Origin: an uncultured Anaerolineae bacterium
GTDB lineage: Bacteria; Chloroflexota; Anaerolineae; Aggregatilineales; Phototrophicaceae
Assembly: GCA_937995825.1 (NCBI GenBank)
Contig: CALKJO010000003.1
Span: forward strand, 186,001 to 250,000
Reading direction: 5' to 3'
Length of the DNA stretch: 64,000 bases
The translations under genes and the position numbers were made by a program. This document shows, one piece after another, positions 36,287-45,493 of the stretch (positions are counted from its first letter, which is position 1; each line of letters begins with the position of its first letter). A model generated the notes under the pieces. That model had not been told where the DNA came from. It did no database searches and saw only the letters and a program-made list of their open reading frames with translations.

Positions 36287-36368
36287 GTCCCGATGGCGGA
36301 ACTGGCAGACGCGCCATCTTGAGGGGGTGGTACCGAAAGGTGTGGAGGTTCGAATCCTCTTCGGGACA
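36287..36368 (+). tRNA. tRNA-Leu (anticodon GAG)
   Basis: The acceptor stem is GTCCCGA/TCGGGAC with discriminator A36368. The D arm is GCG-GAACTGGCAGA-CGC. The anticodon stem CCATC/GGTGG encloses loop TTGAGGG, giving anticodon GAG (reads CUC and CUU). A short class II variable arm (ACC-GAAA-GGT) and a T arm GGAGG-TTCGAAT-CCTCT follow. The 3' CCA is not encoded in register: the genome reads A-ACCA after the acceptor stem, so CCA must be added after processing. Confidence 0.95.
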
Positions 36369-36373
36369 ACCAG

Positions 36374-36409
36374 CGCGTGCCGGATCAAAAATCCGGCACG
36401 TGCTTTTTT
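36374..36409 (+). terminator. intrinsic terminator after tRNA-Leu
   Basis: CGTGCCGGAT (36376-36385) and ATCCGGCACG (36391-36400) form a perfect 10-bp stem with loop CAAAA, extended by partial pairing of the flanking GC/GC, and followed by TGCTTTTTTA. It is a textbook Rho-independent terminator that makes the tRNA a single-gene unit. Confidence 0.92.
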
Positions 36410-36510
36410 ACTCTTATGACCGCTTCAAGCCTCATTAGAATACCGCATTTTACACTTTTCAGTCTATAATTAAGAAGCATTCAGCTTTTCAGGAACGTAT
36501 CTTATCGCCT

Positions 36511-37761
36511 ATGACATGGGACACGCAGACCATTGAGCAGGTCTTACAGCGTCACGACTTGAAAAAAGCCGAGCTCTTGATCAGTCGGCGTCTGCGTGCA
36601 TCTTTGTCTCATCAGGAACGCGCCCTAACCTTGATGATACGCGCGCGCGTGCGCCTGTTTCGCGGTCGCGTCGATGATGCACTCGATGATATTGCCCACG
36701 CCGAAAAACTGCATCCTGACCTGGCAGCGCTGCCATCGACGCTCGAACTGCGCGCAGACTGTTATTTTGCGCGTTTTGAGCTTGCCAGCGTCGGCTTCGC
36801 TGATCGCGCGGACACGCTGATGGCGCTGGAGCTTTACAACACCATTCAGCGCATTGACCCAGAGTATGAGAATCTCGGCTGGGTGTTTTATCAGCTCGGT
36901 CGGATCAGCCTGACCGAGAACCGCGTTGATGAAGCGGTTCAGCGGTTTCGGGAGGCGCTGATCGCTCCTACGACAATGCCCAAACTGACCGCATTCTGCT
37001 ATGAACGTCTGGGCTTCATTGCCTTCTATGAGCAGCGCGAGGCAAAGCGCGCCTTAAGCCTGCTCAATCGCGCAGTGGATACCTACCCCGCTGATGAGGA
37101 GCGCGGTTGGTTAGCGCAGGTACACACGCTCAGAAGCCGCGTGCTGCGCGACATGCGTCAGTATCACGCGGCGCTTGAGGCAGCGCAGAACGCGCTGACG
37201 ATCAGCGGCAGAGACAATCGTCTAGGCATGGCGGACGCGCTGTTAAGCGCCGCCGAAATCCTATCCGAAATGGAGCATGGCGAACGCGATGTCATCGCCT
37301 ACTTGCAGCAGTTTCTTCAGATCAGCAAGCGACCGCTGGGGATCGATGTTACCTGGTCGCGGGTACATGAGATGTTAGGAGACGCCTACGCCAAAACCGG
37401 CGTTCACACAGCAGCGATCAGCGCCTATGAAGCGGCGCTGAAGTTTAACCCATATCACCCCTGGGGTCAGTCGCTGTCCTATCGGGCGGCGAAAAGCTGC
37501 TACCATGCCGGTTACTATGATCGAGTCATTGAAATTTTATGCGCTGTGATTCGAGCGGCGGAAGCGGACGGAGAGTCGATCCAGGATTATCGCGTGTATA
37601 GTCTACTTGGGAACGCGCTGTTTGCGCTTGAGCGATACACCGAGGCAGCAGACGCCTACACCAACGCCCTGAAATTAGCGCCAGCGCACTTGGAAACTCT
37701 CTCCACTCTGGAAACCTATTATCAGCGCGCGCTGGACAAAATTGGAGACGCCGCAAAATGA
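36511..37761 (+). CDS. tetratricopeptide-repeat protein
   Basis: A 416-residue all-helical cytoplasmic protein with about nine TPR-like units spanning most of its length, for example [63 protein letters not shown] and [18 protein letters not shown]. There is no enzymatic domain, signal peptide or DNA-binding motif. It is an adaptor of unknown partner. The stop overlaps the trmFO start by 4 nt (ATGA), so it is translationally coupled to trmFO. A TATAAT at 36465-36470 may be its -10 box, but no matching -35 is seen at the right distance. Confidence 0.8.
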   Translation: MTWDTQTIEQVLQRHDLKKAELLISRRLRASLSHQERALTLMIRARVRLFRGRVDDALDDIAHAEKLHPDLAALPSTLELRADCYFARFELASVGFADRADTLMALELYNTIQRIDPEYENLGWVFYQLGRISLTENRVDEAVQRFREALIAPTTMPKLTAFCYERLGFIAFYEQREAKRALSLLNRAVDTYPADEERGWLAQVHTLRSRVLRDMRQYHAALEAAQNALTISGRDNRLGMADALLSAAEILSEMEHGERDVIAYLQQFLQISKRPLGIDVTWSRVHEMLGDAYAKTGVHTAAISAYEAALKFNPYHPWGQSLSYRAAKSCYHAGYYDRVIEILCAVIRAAEADGESIQDYRVYSLLGNALFALERYTEAADAYTNALKLAPAHLETLSTLETYYQRALDKIGDAAK

Positions 37762-39110
37762 CGGACGTAATTGTGATCGGCGGTGGTCTGGCGGGGACAG
37801 AAGCCGCCTGGCAGCTCGCTGAACGCGGCATCGATGTGACGCTGTACGAAATGCGCCCTGTCAAAACAACTGGCGCACACACTACCGACCGCTTAGGCGA
37901 GCTAGTATGCAGCAATTCATTCGGTTCAAAGCTGCCGGATCGCGCCTCCGGGCTGCTCAAAAACGAGCTGGATATGCTCGGCTGTCTGCTTTTGGAATGC
38001 GCTGAACGCACTGCGCTGCCCGCTGGCGGCGCGCTGGCGGTTGACCGCGAATTGTTCGCCGATCTGGTGACGAAGGCTGTCGAGGGACACCCGCGCATCT
38101 ACATCGTGCGCGAGGAACTGCGCACTATCCCCGATCTGCCCACCATCATTGCAACAGGTCCGCTGACCTCGCCCGCGCTCGCAGAGCAGATCGCGGCGTT
38201 GACTGGGCAAGAATACTTGTACTTCTACGACGCCCTCGCCCCGATTGTGACGCTGGAAAGCATTGATATGTCCATCGCGTTTCGCGCCAGCCGCTACGGG
38301 CGTGGGGATGAAGACGCCGGCGACTATATCAACTGCCCTATGAACGAAGCCGAATATGACCGCTTTGTCGATGCGCTTTTGAGCGCAGAGCGCACTCCCC
38401 TGCGCGACTTTGAGACTGAAGACCCGAAGTTTTTCGAGGGCTGCCTGCCAATTGAGCAGTTGGCAGCGCGCGGACGCGATGCGCTGGCATACGGACCTAT
38501 GCGCCCCATTGGACTGCGCGATCCGCGCACTGGTAAACGTCCTCACGCCGTCGTTCAACTGCGGCAGGATAACCTGGCAGGCAGCCTATACAACCTGGTC
38601 GGCTTTCAGACCAACATCAAATGGGGTCAGCAAGAAGCCGTGCTGCGGCTGATCCCTGGACTAGAAAAGGCGGAATTCATCCGCATGGGGCAGATGCACC
38701 GCAATACGTTCATCAATGCGCCCACCCTGCTTTATCCCACCATGCAGTATCGTCAGCGCGCCGATCTGTATTTTGCCGGTCAGATCACAGGCGTTGAGGG
38801 CTACATGGGCAATGTGGCAACCGGACTTCTTGCAGGAGTCAACCTACACAGGACGCTGCACAATCAGCCTGGATGGACGCCGCCGCGAACGACTATGCTC
38901 GGCGCGCTGTGCCATTACGTCACGCACGCTGAGGCAAAGCATTTTCAGCCAATGAAAGCCAATTTCGGTATTATGCCGGAACTCCCCACGCCAATTCGAG
39001 ATAAGCGCCAGCGCTATGCGGCATATGCCGAACGCGCGCTCACCGCGATGCGTGAGTCCCTAGTTCAGCTTGCTGACCCCCATTTAAAACCCGCATTTCA
39101 CCAGAATTAG
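37758..39110 (+). CDS. trmFO: folate-dependent tRNA uridine-54 methyltransferase
   Basis: A 450-residue flavoprotein that uses methylene-tetrahydrofolate and FADH2 to make m5U54 (ribothymidine) in tRNA. The FAD-binding fold opens [21 protein letters not shown]. TrmFO marks are [52 protein letters not shown] and [22 protein letters not shown]; the catalytic Cys candidates are in LVCSNSF and EGCLP. Presence of TrmFO usually means the organism lacks the SAM-dependent TrmA for this position. It overlaps the TPR gene and sits 8 nt before the aminotransferase gene. Confidence 0.95.
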   Translation: MTDVIVIGGGLAGTEAAWQLAERGIDVTLYEMRPVKTTGAHTTDRLGELVCSNSFGSKLPDRASGLLKNELDMLGCLLLECAERTALPAGGALAVDRELFADLVTKAVEGHPRIYIVREELRTIPDLPTIIATGPLTSPALAEQIAALTGQEYLYFYDALAPIVTLESIDMSIAFRASRYGRGDEDAGDYINCPMNEAEYDRFVDALLSAERTPLRDFETEDPKFFEGCLPIEQLAARGRDALAYGPMRPIGLRDPRTGKRPHAVVQLRQDNLAGSLYNLVGFQTNIKWGQQEAVLRLIPGLEKAEFIRMGQMHRNTFINAPTLLYPTMQYRQRADLYFAGQITGVEGYMGNVATGLLAGVNLHRTLHNQPGWTPPRTTMLGALCHYVTHAEAKHFQPMKANFGIMPELPTPIRDKRQRYAAYAERALTAMRESLVQLADPHLKPAFHQN

Positions 39111-39118
39111 AGGTTTAC

Positions 39119-40279
39119 GTGTCCCGTCCAGCTGACCGCCTTGCCCATCTTCCAGCCTACCCATTCGCCATCATTAATCAGCGCGTGCGCCAACTGACCC
39201 AGCAGGGCATCGACGTGATCAGCCTCGATGTGGGCAGCCCCGACATGCCGCCGCCAGAATTTGTGATCGAAGCGCTGTCGCGCGCGGCGCATCAGCCTAA
39301 CAAGCATGGTTACTCTGGCTACAAAGGTGCGCCCGAATTCCGCCGCGCGGTGGCGGATTACTATCAGCGGCGCTTTGGGGTGGCGCTCGATCCAGAGAAA
39401 GAGGTGCTGCCGCTGCTGGGAAGCAAAGAAGGGATCGTCAACCTTTGCTTGGCGTATCTAGATCGGGGCGATCTTGCCCTGGTTCCAGAAGTCAGCTATC
39501 CCGCTTACTCAATGGGCGCGTATATGGCGGGCGCTGAGGTGTATTGGGTTCCTGTGGATGAACAGTTTTTGCCCATCCTAGACGCGATTCCAACGGATGT
39601 TCTCAAGCGTGCCAAGCTGCTGTGGGTCAATTACCCGAACAACCCGACCGGTGCAACGGTCGATCTTGAGTTCTATCAACGCGCGGCGGCATTCTGTGCC
39701 AAATATGACATTCTGCTTGCCTCCGACAATCCTTATTTTGAAGTGACATATGATGGCTACATTGCCGGAAGCGCGCTTCAGGTCACGGACTTCAAACCGT
39801 TCACGATTGAGTTCATCTCCATGTCAAAGTCGCACAACATGGCGGGATGGCGGCTCGGCGCGGCAGTCGGTTCCGCTGAAGCGATCACCAATTTGCTGCA
39901 AATCAAGAGCAACATAGACAGCGGGCATTTTCTCGCCATCTACGAAGCGGGCGCGGCTGCGCTCAATGAGACCCCGCAGTCCTGGATCGATGCCCGCAAC
40001 GCAGTCTACCAGCGCCGGCGCGATCTGATTCTATCGCGGATGAACAGAATCGGGCTGACTGCCGCGCCTCCCAAAGGCTCGCTGTATGTCTGGGCAAAAA
40101 CACACGCTGGAACCGGGCAGGACTACGTAGAGGGAGCGCTGAACAATGCCCATGTCTCATTCGCGCCAGGAAGTATGTACGGTCCTGGCGGAACCGATTA
40201 TGTGCGTATCAGCGTCGGTGTCCCCGATGACCAGCTCGCTGTCGCGCTTGACCGGCTCGAAAAATGGCAGAGAAATTGA
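39119..40279 (+). CDS. class I/II PLP aminotransferase, DapL-like
   Basis: A 386-residue fold-type I aminotransferase. The PLP Lys is Lys237 in ISMSKSHNMAGWRLG; other conserved parts are LDVGSPDMPPPEFV, YSGYKGAPEFRRAV, LLGSKEGI, WVNYPNNPTGA and VRISVGVPDDQL. It is closest in pattern to LL-diaminopimelate aminotransferase or aspartate/alanine aminotransferases of that branch; substrate cannot be fixed from sequence. The start is GTG at 39119, 8 nt after trmFO. The stop shares one base with the hflX start (TGATG), so these genes form one operon. Confidence 0.85.
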   Translation: MSRPADRLAHLPAYPFAIINQRVRQLTQQGIDVISLDVGSPDMPPPEFVIEALSRAAHQPNKHGYSGYKGAPEFRRAVADYYQRRFGVALDPEKEVLPLLGSKEGIVNLCLAYLDRGDLALVPEVSYPAYSMGAYMAGAEVYWVPVDEQFLPILDAIPTDVLKRAKLLWVNYPNNPTGATVDLEFYQRAAAFCAKYDILLASDNPYFEVTYDGYIAGSALQVTDFKPFTIEFISMSKSHNMAGWRLGAAVGSAEAITNLLQIKSNIDSGHFLAIYEAGAAALNETPQSWIDARNAVYQRRRDLILSRMNRIGLTAAPPKGSLYVWAKTHAGTGQDYVEGALNNAHVSFAPGSMYGPGGTDYVRISVGVPDDQLAVALDRLEKWQRN

Positions 40280-41607
40280 TGACACAATTACACATTCTTC
40301 AAGAACACGAACCCGAACGCGCTTTTCTCGTCGGCGTATCACTTCGCAGCAGTCAATCACCGCTTACGTCTAAGGACTCGCTGAATGAGCTGGCACTTCT
40401 AGCCGATACCGCTGGGATGGAGGTGATCGGGTGTACCACGCAGAATCTCGCTCATCCCGATCCCGCAACCTTTGTCGGATCGGGCAAAGTGGAGGAAATC
40501 CGCGAAGCGCTGCGGGCGACCAATACCAAGACGGTGATTTTCGACGATGAACTGTCGCCCCGCCATCAGCGCGAACTGGAGAAGCGACTGGGCGAGGACG
40601 TAAAGGTTCTTGATCGTTCCGCCTTGATCCTGGATATCTTCGCCCAGCACGCCCGAACCCGCGAAGGCGCGCTGCAAGTTGAGCTGGCGCAGTATGAATA
40701 TCGCCTGCCGCGCCTGACCCGCCAATGGACGCATCTAGCGCGGCAGACCGGCGGCGGCGCGGCGCGCGGTGGCAGCGGCGGCGTAGGGCTGCGAGGTCCT
40801 GGCGAAACACAGCTCGAAGTTGACCGACGAGATATTCGCAATCGTATCAGCCATCTCAAACATGAGCTTCAGCACGTGCGCGAACACCGTCAGCGTCACC
40901 GCGCTCAGCGTGATCGATCTGGAATCCCTTTGGTCGCGCTGGTGGGCTATACCAATGCCGGCAAATCGACGCTGTTGAAGGCGCTCTCGGGCGCAGATGT
41001 CTACATCGCTGACCAGTTATTCGCAACGCTTGATCCGACGACGCGCCGCATCGCGCTGCCATCAGGTCGGCAGGCGCTGGTGACTGATACCGTCGGTTTC
41101 ATCCAGAAGCTCCCCACCACGCTGATCGCGGCGTTCCGCGCCACATTGGAAGAGATTCGTGATGCCGATCTGCTGCTTGAAGTCGTGGATGCCTCTCACC
41201 CAAATGTTGTGCAGCACATCGAAACTGTGGAAGACACGCTGGCGGAGATCGAAATTCCGCCGATCCCGCGCCTAATCGTCTGGAATAAGATCGATTTATG
41301 CGCGGAGAATACGCTGATGCCTCGGCTTCAAAGCGACGATCAGCGGCATGTTGTTGGAGAAGTTAAAATCTCGGCGGCGCGCGGTCTGAACATGGATAAG
41401 CTGATGGAAACGCTCGAAACAACGCTTTCATCGCTGCTGTATAAGGTCACACTTCTACTTCCGTATCAACGCGGTGATCTGGTCTCACTGCTCCATGAGT
41501 CTGCATCAGTCCAGAAGCAGGAACATATCGAGCAAGGGATACTGCTCACCGTCAAGCTGCCAGCATCGCTTTACAATCGTTACAAGGAATTTCGGGTGTA
41601 CAGTTAG
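40279..41607 (+). CDS. hflX: ribosome-associated GTPase HflX
   Basis: A 442-residue GTPase that splits stalled or heat-damaged ribosomes and hibernating 100S ribosomes. The N-terminal HflX domain is followed by a Gly/Arg-rich GGGAARGGSGGVGLRGPGE linker and a coiled-coil helix pair, then the G domain: G1 GYTNAGKST, G3 DTVGFIQKLP, G4 NKIDL and G5 SAARG. I chose ATG 40279 (one-base overlap with the preceding stop) over ATG 40264, which adds five residues and lacks a ribosome site. The C-terminal 60 residues form the usual short HflX tail. Confidence 0.93.
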   Translation: MTQLHILQEHEPERAFLVGVSLRSSQSPLTSKDSLNELALLADTAGMEVIGCTTQNLAHPDPATFVGSGKVEEIREALRATNTKTVIFDDELSPRHQRELEKRLGEDVKVLDRSALILDIFAQHARTREGALQVELAQYEYRLPRLTRQWTHLARQTGGGAARGGSGGVGLRGPGETQLEVDRRDIRNRISHLKHELQHVREHRQRHRAQRDRSGIPLVALVGYTNAGKSTLLKALSGADVYIADQLFATLDPTTRRIALPSGRQALVTDTVGFIQKLPTTLIAAFRATLEEIRDADLLLEVVDASHPNVVQHIETVEDTLAEIEIPPIPRLIVWNKIDLCAENTLMPRLQSDDQRHVVGEVKISAARGLNMDKLMETLETTLSSLLYKVTLLLPYQRGDLVSLLHESASVQKQEHIEQGILLTVKLPASLYNRYKEFRVYS

Positions 41608-41619
41608 GACTGAGACGCA

Positions 41620-41868
41620 ATGCTCAAAAGAATTGACCGCTCCCCTGCCCTTTCCAGATTGATCGAAAGCCTGTCGGCAGGCTTGGCGCGCAAGCGCGGG
41701 CTGCCGATTGTGTTCGGCGTACTGCTTATCGCGATCAGTTTTGTTGTCCAGTTGATCGACTATGCTGCGCCAGCGCCAGCGCTCGATCTCGTCTGGACGA
41801 TTACGCATCATATCGGTCTGCTGTTCGCGCTGATCGGGATCATGCTGGTCGAACCGCTCGGCAAATAA
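41620..41868 (+). CDS. small two-helix membrane protein
   Basis: An 82-residue protein with a basic amphipathic N-terminus (KRIDRSPALSRLIESLSAGLARKRG) and two probable transmembrane helices, about 29-45 and 60-78, joined by a short loop containing DYAAPAPALDL. The N-terminus would stay inside by the positive-inside rule. It is 12 nt after hflX and 16 nt before the GNAT gene on the same strand, and codon use is like its neighbours, which supports it as real. I cannot assign a function. Confidence 0.65.
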   Translation: MLKRIDRSPALSRLIESLSAGLARKRGLPIVFGVLLIAISFVVQLIDYAAPAPALDLVWTITHHIGLLFALIGIMLVEPLGK

Positions 41869-41884
41869 TTTGCACTTGCAAATA

Positions 41885-42679
41885 ATGATCCACTTTCGCG
41901 TGCTGACCGAAGTTGACGAACTGAAAGAGATCGCTTGCATCGCTGAGGACGTATGGGGTGTCAATCAGGGCATCCCAGTTAATCTGATGCGCGCGCTTGC
42001 CACGCACGCAGGTGTCATCATCGGAGCTTACGAATATGATGATCCCGTAGGCATTTGCGCAGGGTTTGTCTCCCTGCATCCGCGCACGCTGTGGTCATAC
42101 ATGACCGGCGTCCGACCCGACAAACAGCGATCAGGCATCGGCACTGGATTGAAATGGGCGCAGCGTGAATGGGCGCTCCGGCATGGTTTCGAAGAAATCC
42201 ATTGGACATTTGACCCGCTTCAGCGGGGAAACGCCCATTTCAATCTGCATTTGCTCGGCGCAACCGCTGCAAGTTATGTTCTCAATTTCTACGGAATCAT
42301 GAACGACTATATCACGGGCAGTCTGCCGTCCGACCGGATGATCGCGCAGTGGCGCCTGCATGATCCGATTGTGGAGAGCTTATCGCATGGGCGCGACATC
42401 CGCTCACAAATGCCCGTGCCATCATCAGACAGCATCCTCCTGGATATGGATGAGAAGCACCTGCCAATTGTTCACACGCTGATTGATCGATCCTTTGTTT
42501 ATGCGCGGGTTCCGCCCAAGCTGAGCGCTCTTCCACAACATCAGAATGAAGACGCAGCCATCGCTTGGCGGCTGGCACAGCGGAAAACGCTAATGCCGTT
42601 ATTTGAGCGCGGTTATCGCGCGGTTGATTTCTTTTCAAATGACTCGTTTCATGGCTACTTTCTGATTAAACCATCGTAA
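41885..42679 (+). CDS. GNAT-superfamily acetyltransferase (COG3375-like)
   Basis: A protein of about 264 residues. The N-terminal half is a GNAT fold with the acetyl-CoA pyrophosphate loop GVRPDKQRSGIGTGLKWAQRE (around residue 80) and EIHWTFDPLQRGNAHFNLHLLGA. The C-terminal half is an additional beta-rich domain ending HGYFLIKPS. This two-part layout is typical of predicted acetyltransferases often found beside o-succinylbenzoate synthase or N-succinylamino-acid racemase genes, but none is adjacent here. I chose ATG 41885; a TTG at 41870 would add five residues. It ends the trmFO-hflX gene run. Confidence 0.75.
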   Translation: MIHFRVLTEVDELKEIACIAEDVWGVNQGIPVNLMRALATHAGVIIGAYEYDDPVGICAGFVSLHPRTLWSYMTGVRPDKQRSGIGTGLKWAQREWALRHGFEEIHWTFDPLQRGNAHFNLHLLGATAASYVLNFYGIMNDYITGSLPSDRMIAQWRLHDPIVESLSHGRDIRSQMPVPSSDSILLDMDEKHLPIVHTLIDRSFVYARVPPKLSALPQHQNEDAAIAWRLAQRKTLMPLFERGYRAVDFFSNDSFHGYFLIKPS

Positions 42680-42789
42680 TTTCACCAAACATATCTTCTC
42701 AGAGGTTGGTGAGTTTGATCTTTGCGATATTCGAGATTTAACATAGAATCACACTATCCAGTTTATGTAATGTATTAAAGGATTGACAT

Positions 42790-43572
42790 ATGCGCTTTAC
42801 AAAGCCCGCCTTGTGCCTTTTGATAACTCTTTCTTTCGCACTGCTGTCAGTATTCGCCGTCGGCGCACAGGATTTGCCCGATCTAGGCGGGCAGGTGATC
42901 ACGGTGGCGGTCGAAAATGCCTACATCCCGTTCAACTTCATCGATGAAGCCACTGGCGAAGCCATCGGTTGGGATTACGACACCATCGGCGAAATCTGCG
43001 CCCGCCTCAACTGCGTCCCCGAATACATCCAGACCTCCTGGGACGGGATGCTCGTCGCTATCGCCAACGGTGAGTTCGATGTCGCCGCCGATGGCATCAC
43101 CATCACCGAGGAACGCGCCCAAGTCGTCGATTTCTCCATCGGCTACATCGCCATCGACCAGGTCATCCTCGCCCGCATCGACGAGACCCGCTTCAACTCC
43201 GTTGAGGAGTTCGTCGCCAACCCTGACCTGCGCCTCGCCACCCAGCTCGGCACTACCAACTACAACACCGCCATCCAGCTCGTCGGCGCAAGCCGCATCC
43301 AGACCTACGATGTCTTTGGCTTTGCCATCGAAGCCCTCGTCGCTGGCGATGTCGACGGCGTCATCATCGACGATGTCGCCGGACAGGGCTACGTCGGCGC
43401 GAATGCCGACCGCGTCCGCATCATCGGCGACCCGATCCAGTCTGACTTCCTCGGCTTCGCCTTCCCCCCAGGCTCGCCGCTGGTCGCCGCCTTCAACGCC
43501 GCCCTCGAATCCATGATCGCCGACGGCACGCTCGCCGAAATTAACGCCAAATGGTTCCCGCCGGCTGAATAA
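42790..43572 (+). CDS. polar amino-acid ABC transporter substrate-binding protein
   Basis: A 260-residue exported family 3 solute-binding protein: signal peptide to VGA, then VAVENAYIPFNFIDEATGEAIGWDYD, WDGMLVAIANGEFDVAADGITITEERA, and QLGTTNYN. It has no lipobox. An AAAGGA ribosome site is 7 nt before the ATG. The gene shows a strong preference for C-ending codons (GCC, ATC, GAC, ACC) far above its neighbours, indicating high expression. A possible promoter is TTTGCG/TAGAAT (42721-42726/42744-42749). It is separated from its permease by a perfect hairpin. Confidence 0.88.
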   Translation: MRFTKPALCLLITLSFALLSVFAVGAQDLPDLGGQVITVAVENAYIPFNFIDEATGEAIGWDYDTIGEICARLNCVPEYIQTSWDGMLVAIANGEFDVAADGITITEERAQVVDFSIGYIAIDQVILARIDETRFNSVEEFVANPDLRLATQLGTTNYNTAIQLVGASRIQTYDVFGFAIEALVAGDVDGVIIDDVAGQGYVGANADRVRIIGDPIQSDFLGFAFPPGSPLVAAFNAALESMIADGTLAEINAKWFPPAE

Positions 43573-43589
43573 GAATAGAATGAAGCTGT

Positions 43590-43619
43590 GGCAGCGGGGC
43601 GTCGTGACGCCCCGCTGCC
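43590..43619 (+). other. perfect 14-bp hairpin between binding protein and permease
   Basis: GGCAGCGGGGCGTC (43590-43603) and its exact complement GACGCCCCGCTGCC (43606-43619) enclose a 2-nt loop, so the hairpin must open to about 4 nt. No U tract follows. A hairpin of this kind between genes of an importer usually stabilises the upstream mRNA or attenuates the downstream gene, giving much more binding protein than permease. Confidence 0.8.
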
Positions 43620-43644
43620 ATTCTCCGAGGACACTGAAAACAGC

Positions 43645-44532
43645 ATGGATAAATCAAGCGAACTGGTGTGGCAGGAATCAGCAAACAGGGCGAGATCGTT
43701 TTCGCTGAAATTCCTCTACACATTTCCCTGGTGGGCGCTCACGCTGGTCGTAGTGGGTCTGCTGCTGTTCACGCTCATCCTCTCGGAGAGCTTTTACACC
43801 GCAACATTCGAGCAGCTTCGCGGCGGCATCATCATGACGCTGACGGTCAGCTTCATTTCATATGGTTTTGCGATCATGATCGGGCTGCTGATCGGCTTGA
43901 TCCGCTCATCGCCACCGAAAGCGCCGCCAACTATCCTCGCGCAGGCATTGGGCATTCCACACATTTTGCTCTACAACATCGCCACGCTCTATGTCTCGAT
44001 CATGCGCGGTCTGCCGGTTCTGGTCGTGTTGCTGATCGTCGCTTTTGTGATTGTCCCCGCTGTGCGCGACGCGCTCAATCAGCTTTTTTCTCAGGCAGGG
44101 GTTGACCTGCGCGTCACGCTGCGTGGTTCATCACCAGAGTCGGCGATCATTGCGCTGGCGCTCACCTATGGCGCATTTCTTTCCGAAACTTTTCGCGCTG
44201 GTATACAGTCCATCGAGCGCGGACAGATCGAAGCAGCGCGCTCCCTTGGCATGACGACATTTCAGGTCATGCGCCATATCGTGCTGCCTCAGGCGGTCAG
44301 GCGCATTCTTCCGCCGCTGGGCAACGACCTGGTCGCAATGATTAAGGACTCGTCACTGGTCGCGATTCTGGGCATCAACGATGTAACGCAGATCGCAAAA
44401 CTGCGCTCCAGCAACACCTTTCGGTTCATGGAAACATATCTGGTCGCGTCGATGATCTATCTGACCATGACCATCATCGGATCAGTGCTTGTGCGCTGGA
44501 TGGAGCGCCGCCTGCAAACCGCACAGCGTTAA
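43645..44532 (+). CDS. amino-acid ABC transporter permease
   Basis: A 295-residue HisMQ/GlnP-type permease with about five transmembrane helices. It shows LRGGIIMTLTVSFISYGFAIMIG and the EAA motif region SETFRAGIQSIERGQIEAARSLGMTTFQVMRHIVLPQA, where the ATPase docks, and NDLVAMIKDSSLVAILG. The start is ATG 43645; an upstream in-frame extension runs through the hairpin and is not likely. There is no ATP-binding protein gene beside it, so the ATPase must be supplied from elsewhere. The 3' end overlaps the convergent propeller gene by 4 nt. Confidence 0.88.
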   Translation: MDKSSELVWQESANRARSFSLKFLYTFPWWALTLVVVGLLLFTLILSESFYTATFEQLRGGIIMTLTVSFISYGFAIMIGLLIGLIRSSPPKAPPTILAQALGIPHILLYNIATLYVSIMRGLPVLVVLLIVAFVIVPAVRDALNQLFSQAGVDLRVTLRGSSPESAIIALALTYGAFLSETFRAGIQSIERGQIEAARSLGMTTFQVMRHIVLPQAVRRILPPLGNDLVAMIKDSSLVAILGINDVTQIAKLRSSNTFRFMETYLVASMIYLTMTIIGSVLVRWMERRLQTAQR

Positions 44533-45458
44533 AGCTGAGTCCAGAAGATTTCCGGGCTGAACATTGTGTGAACGAACAAGCGCATGTCCGGCGTGATCGT
44601 CAGCCCTGCCAGCGGCACAGCCAGATCGGTATACAGCACAATCTCTACCTGATCGCTGGCGCAGCCGCCGTTTTCGCGGCATATTTCAGGGTTGACTCGA
44701 CCGACCACCCCACGCGTGCCAAGCGAATAAGCGAAGTAAAGATTGCCGTCGCTTGCTAGCTGGATACCGGTTGGACTCTGAATGCCGCTGACCAGGCGCC
44801 GCCCCGCGCTTTCGCTCGCTTCCAGCGCCTCAAGCGCGTAATACTCGATTGCGCGGCGCGCGCTCCCGTTGTTAGCGACGTAAATATAGGTTCCATCGCT
44901 GTCGATCCCCGTCGGCGCGGCGAGTCCCTCAATGATAACCTGCCGCCGCCCATCGCGTTCGATACGCTCAACACTGTTCGCGCGCAGGCTGGTCACCAGA
45001 AAAGACTCCGTATTCAGATCAGTGATGCCCCACGGCGTTTCCAAGTCGCGGACAACCGTCTGAAGACTGCCGCGCACGATTCGGGTCAGTGCATTCGATT
45101 GATAATCCGGTATCCACAGCGTCAGCACATCGTTTTCATCGCGCTCGGCGAACAGCGTGTGCGCATTCATGACACCCCAAAGATAGGTGCGTGTTGATCC
45201 CGTCACGGCATCTGTCTCATAAATCGTGTTATCGCCAGTGCAAGAGATATACAGCATTCCATCCAGGTACGTCAGTCCATTTGGGCGCTGGACATTGCCG
45301 GTTAGCACATTCAAATCCGATTGCAATCGCGGTTCAAACGAAGCAGCGCTGGACTCCGCGCTGGGTGTTGGCGTAGGGATGTCCTGGGCGCTGGAGATGA
45401 AAACAATCCCAAGGATACACACGAACGCAAAAGCAATCTTCTTGAGTAAATACACCAT
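44529..45458 (-). CDS. exported NHL/SMP-30-like beta-propeller protein
   Basis: About 309 residues with a signal peptide (VYLLKKIAFAFVCILGIVFI, cleaved near SSAQ) and a Thr/Pro-rich spacer (PTPTPSAESS). It then has repeated propeller blades: NGLTYLDGMLYISCTGDNTIYETDAVTG, DVLTLWIPDYQSNALTRI, LETPWGITDL, LAAPTGIDSDGTYIYVANNG and QSPTGIQLASDGNLYFA. Two Cys pairs near the ends (SCTGD; EICRENGGCASD) could form disulfides. The substrate is unknown; such proteins bind ligands or are lactonase-like, but no metal-binding set is obvious. ATG 45458 has GGAG just upstream. Confidence 0.75.
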   Translation of the reverse strand: MVYLLKKIAFAFVCILGIVFISSAQDIPTPTPSAESSAASFEPRLQSDLNVLTGNVQRPNGLTYLDGMLYISCTGDNTIYETDAVTGSTRTYLWGVMNAHTLFAERDENDVLTLWIPDYQSNALTRIVRGSLQTVVRDLETPWGITDLNTESFLVTSLRANSVERIERDGRRQVIIEGLAAPTGIDSDGTYIYVANNGSARRAIEYYALEALEASESAGRRLVSGIQSPTGIQLASDGNLYFAYSLGTRGVVGRVNPEICRENGGCASDQVEIVLYTDLAVPLAGLTITPDMRLFVHTMFSPEIFWTQL

Positions 45459-45493
45459 AGCCTCTCCGATATTCGGTTTCACTCAAAAGGCTG

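Noticed and set aside
36168-36317. N-terminal extension of plsX into the tRNA-Leu region
   Set aside because: It crosses a tRNA and its consensus promoter, and PlsX homologues start at MRIALDVMGSD.
42917-43516. 199-codon open frame within the binding-protein gene
   Set aside because: Ser/Pro/Thr-only translation, produced by the C-ending codon bias of the true gene.
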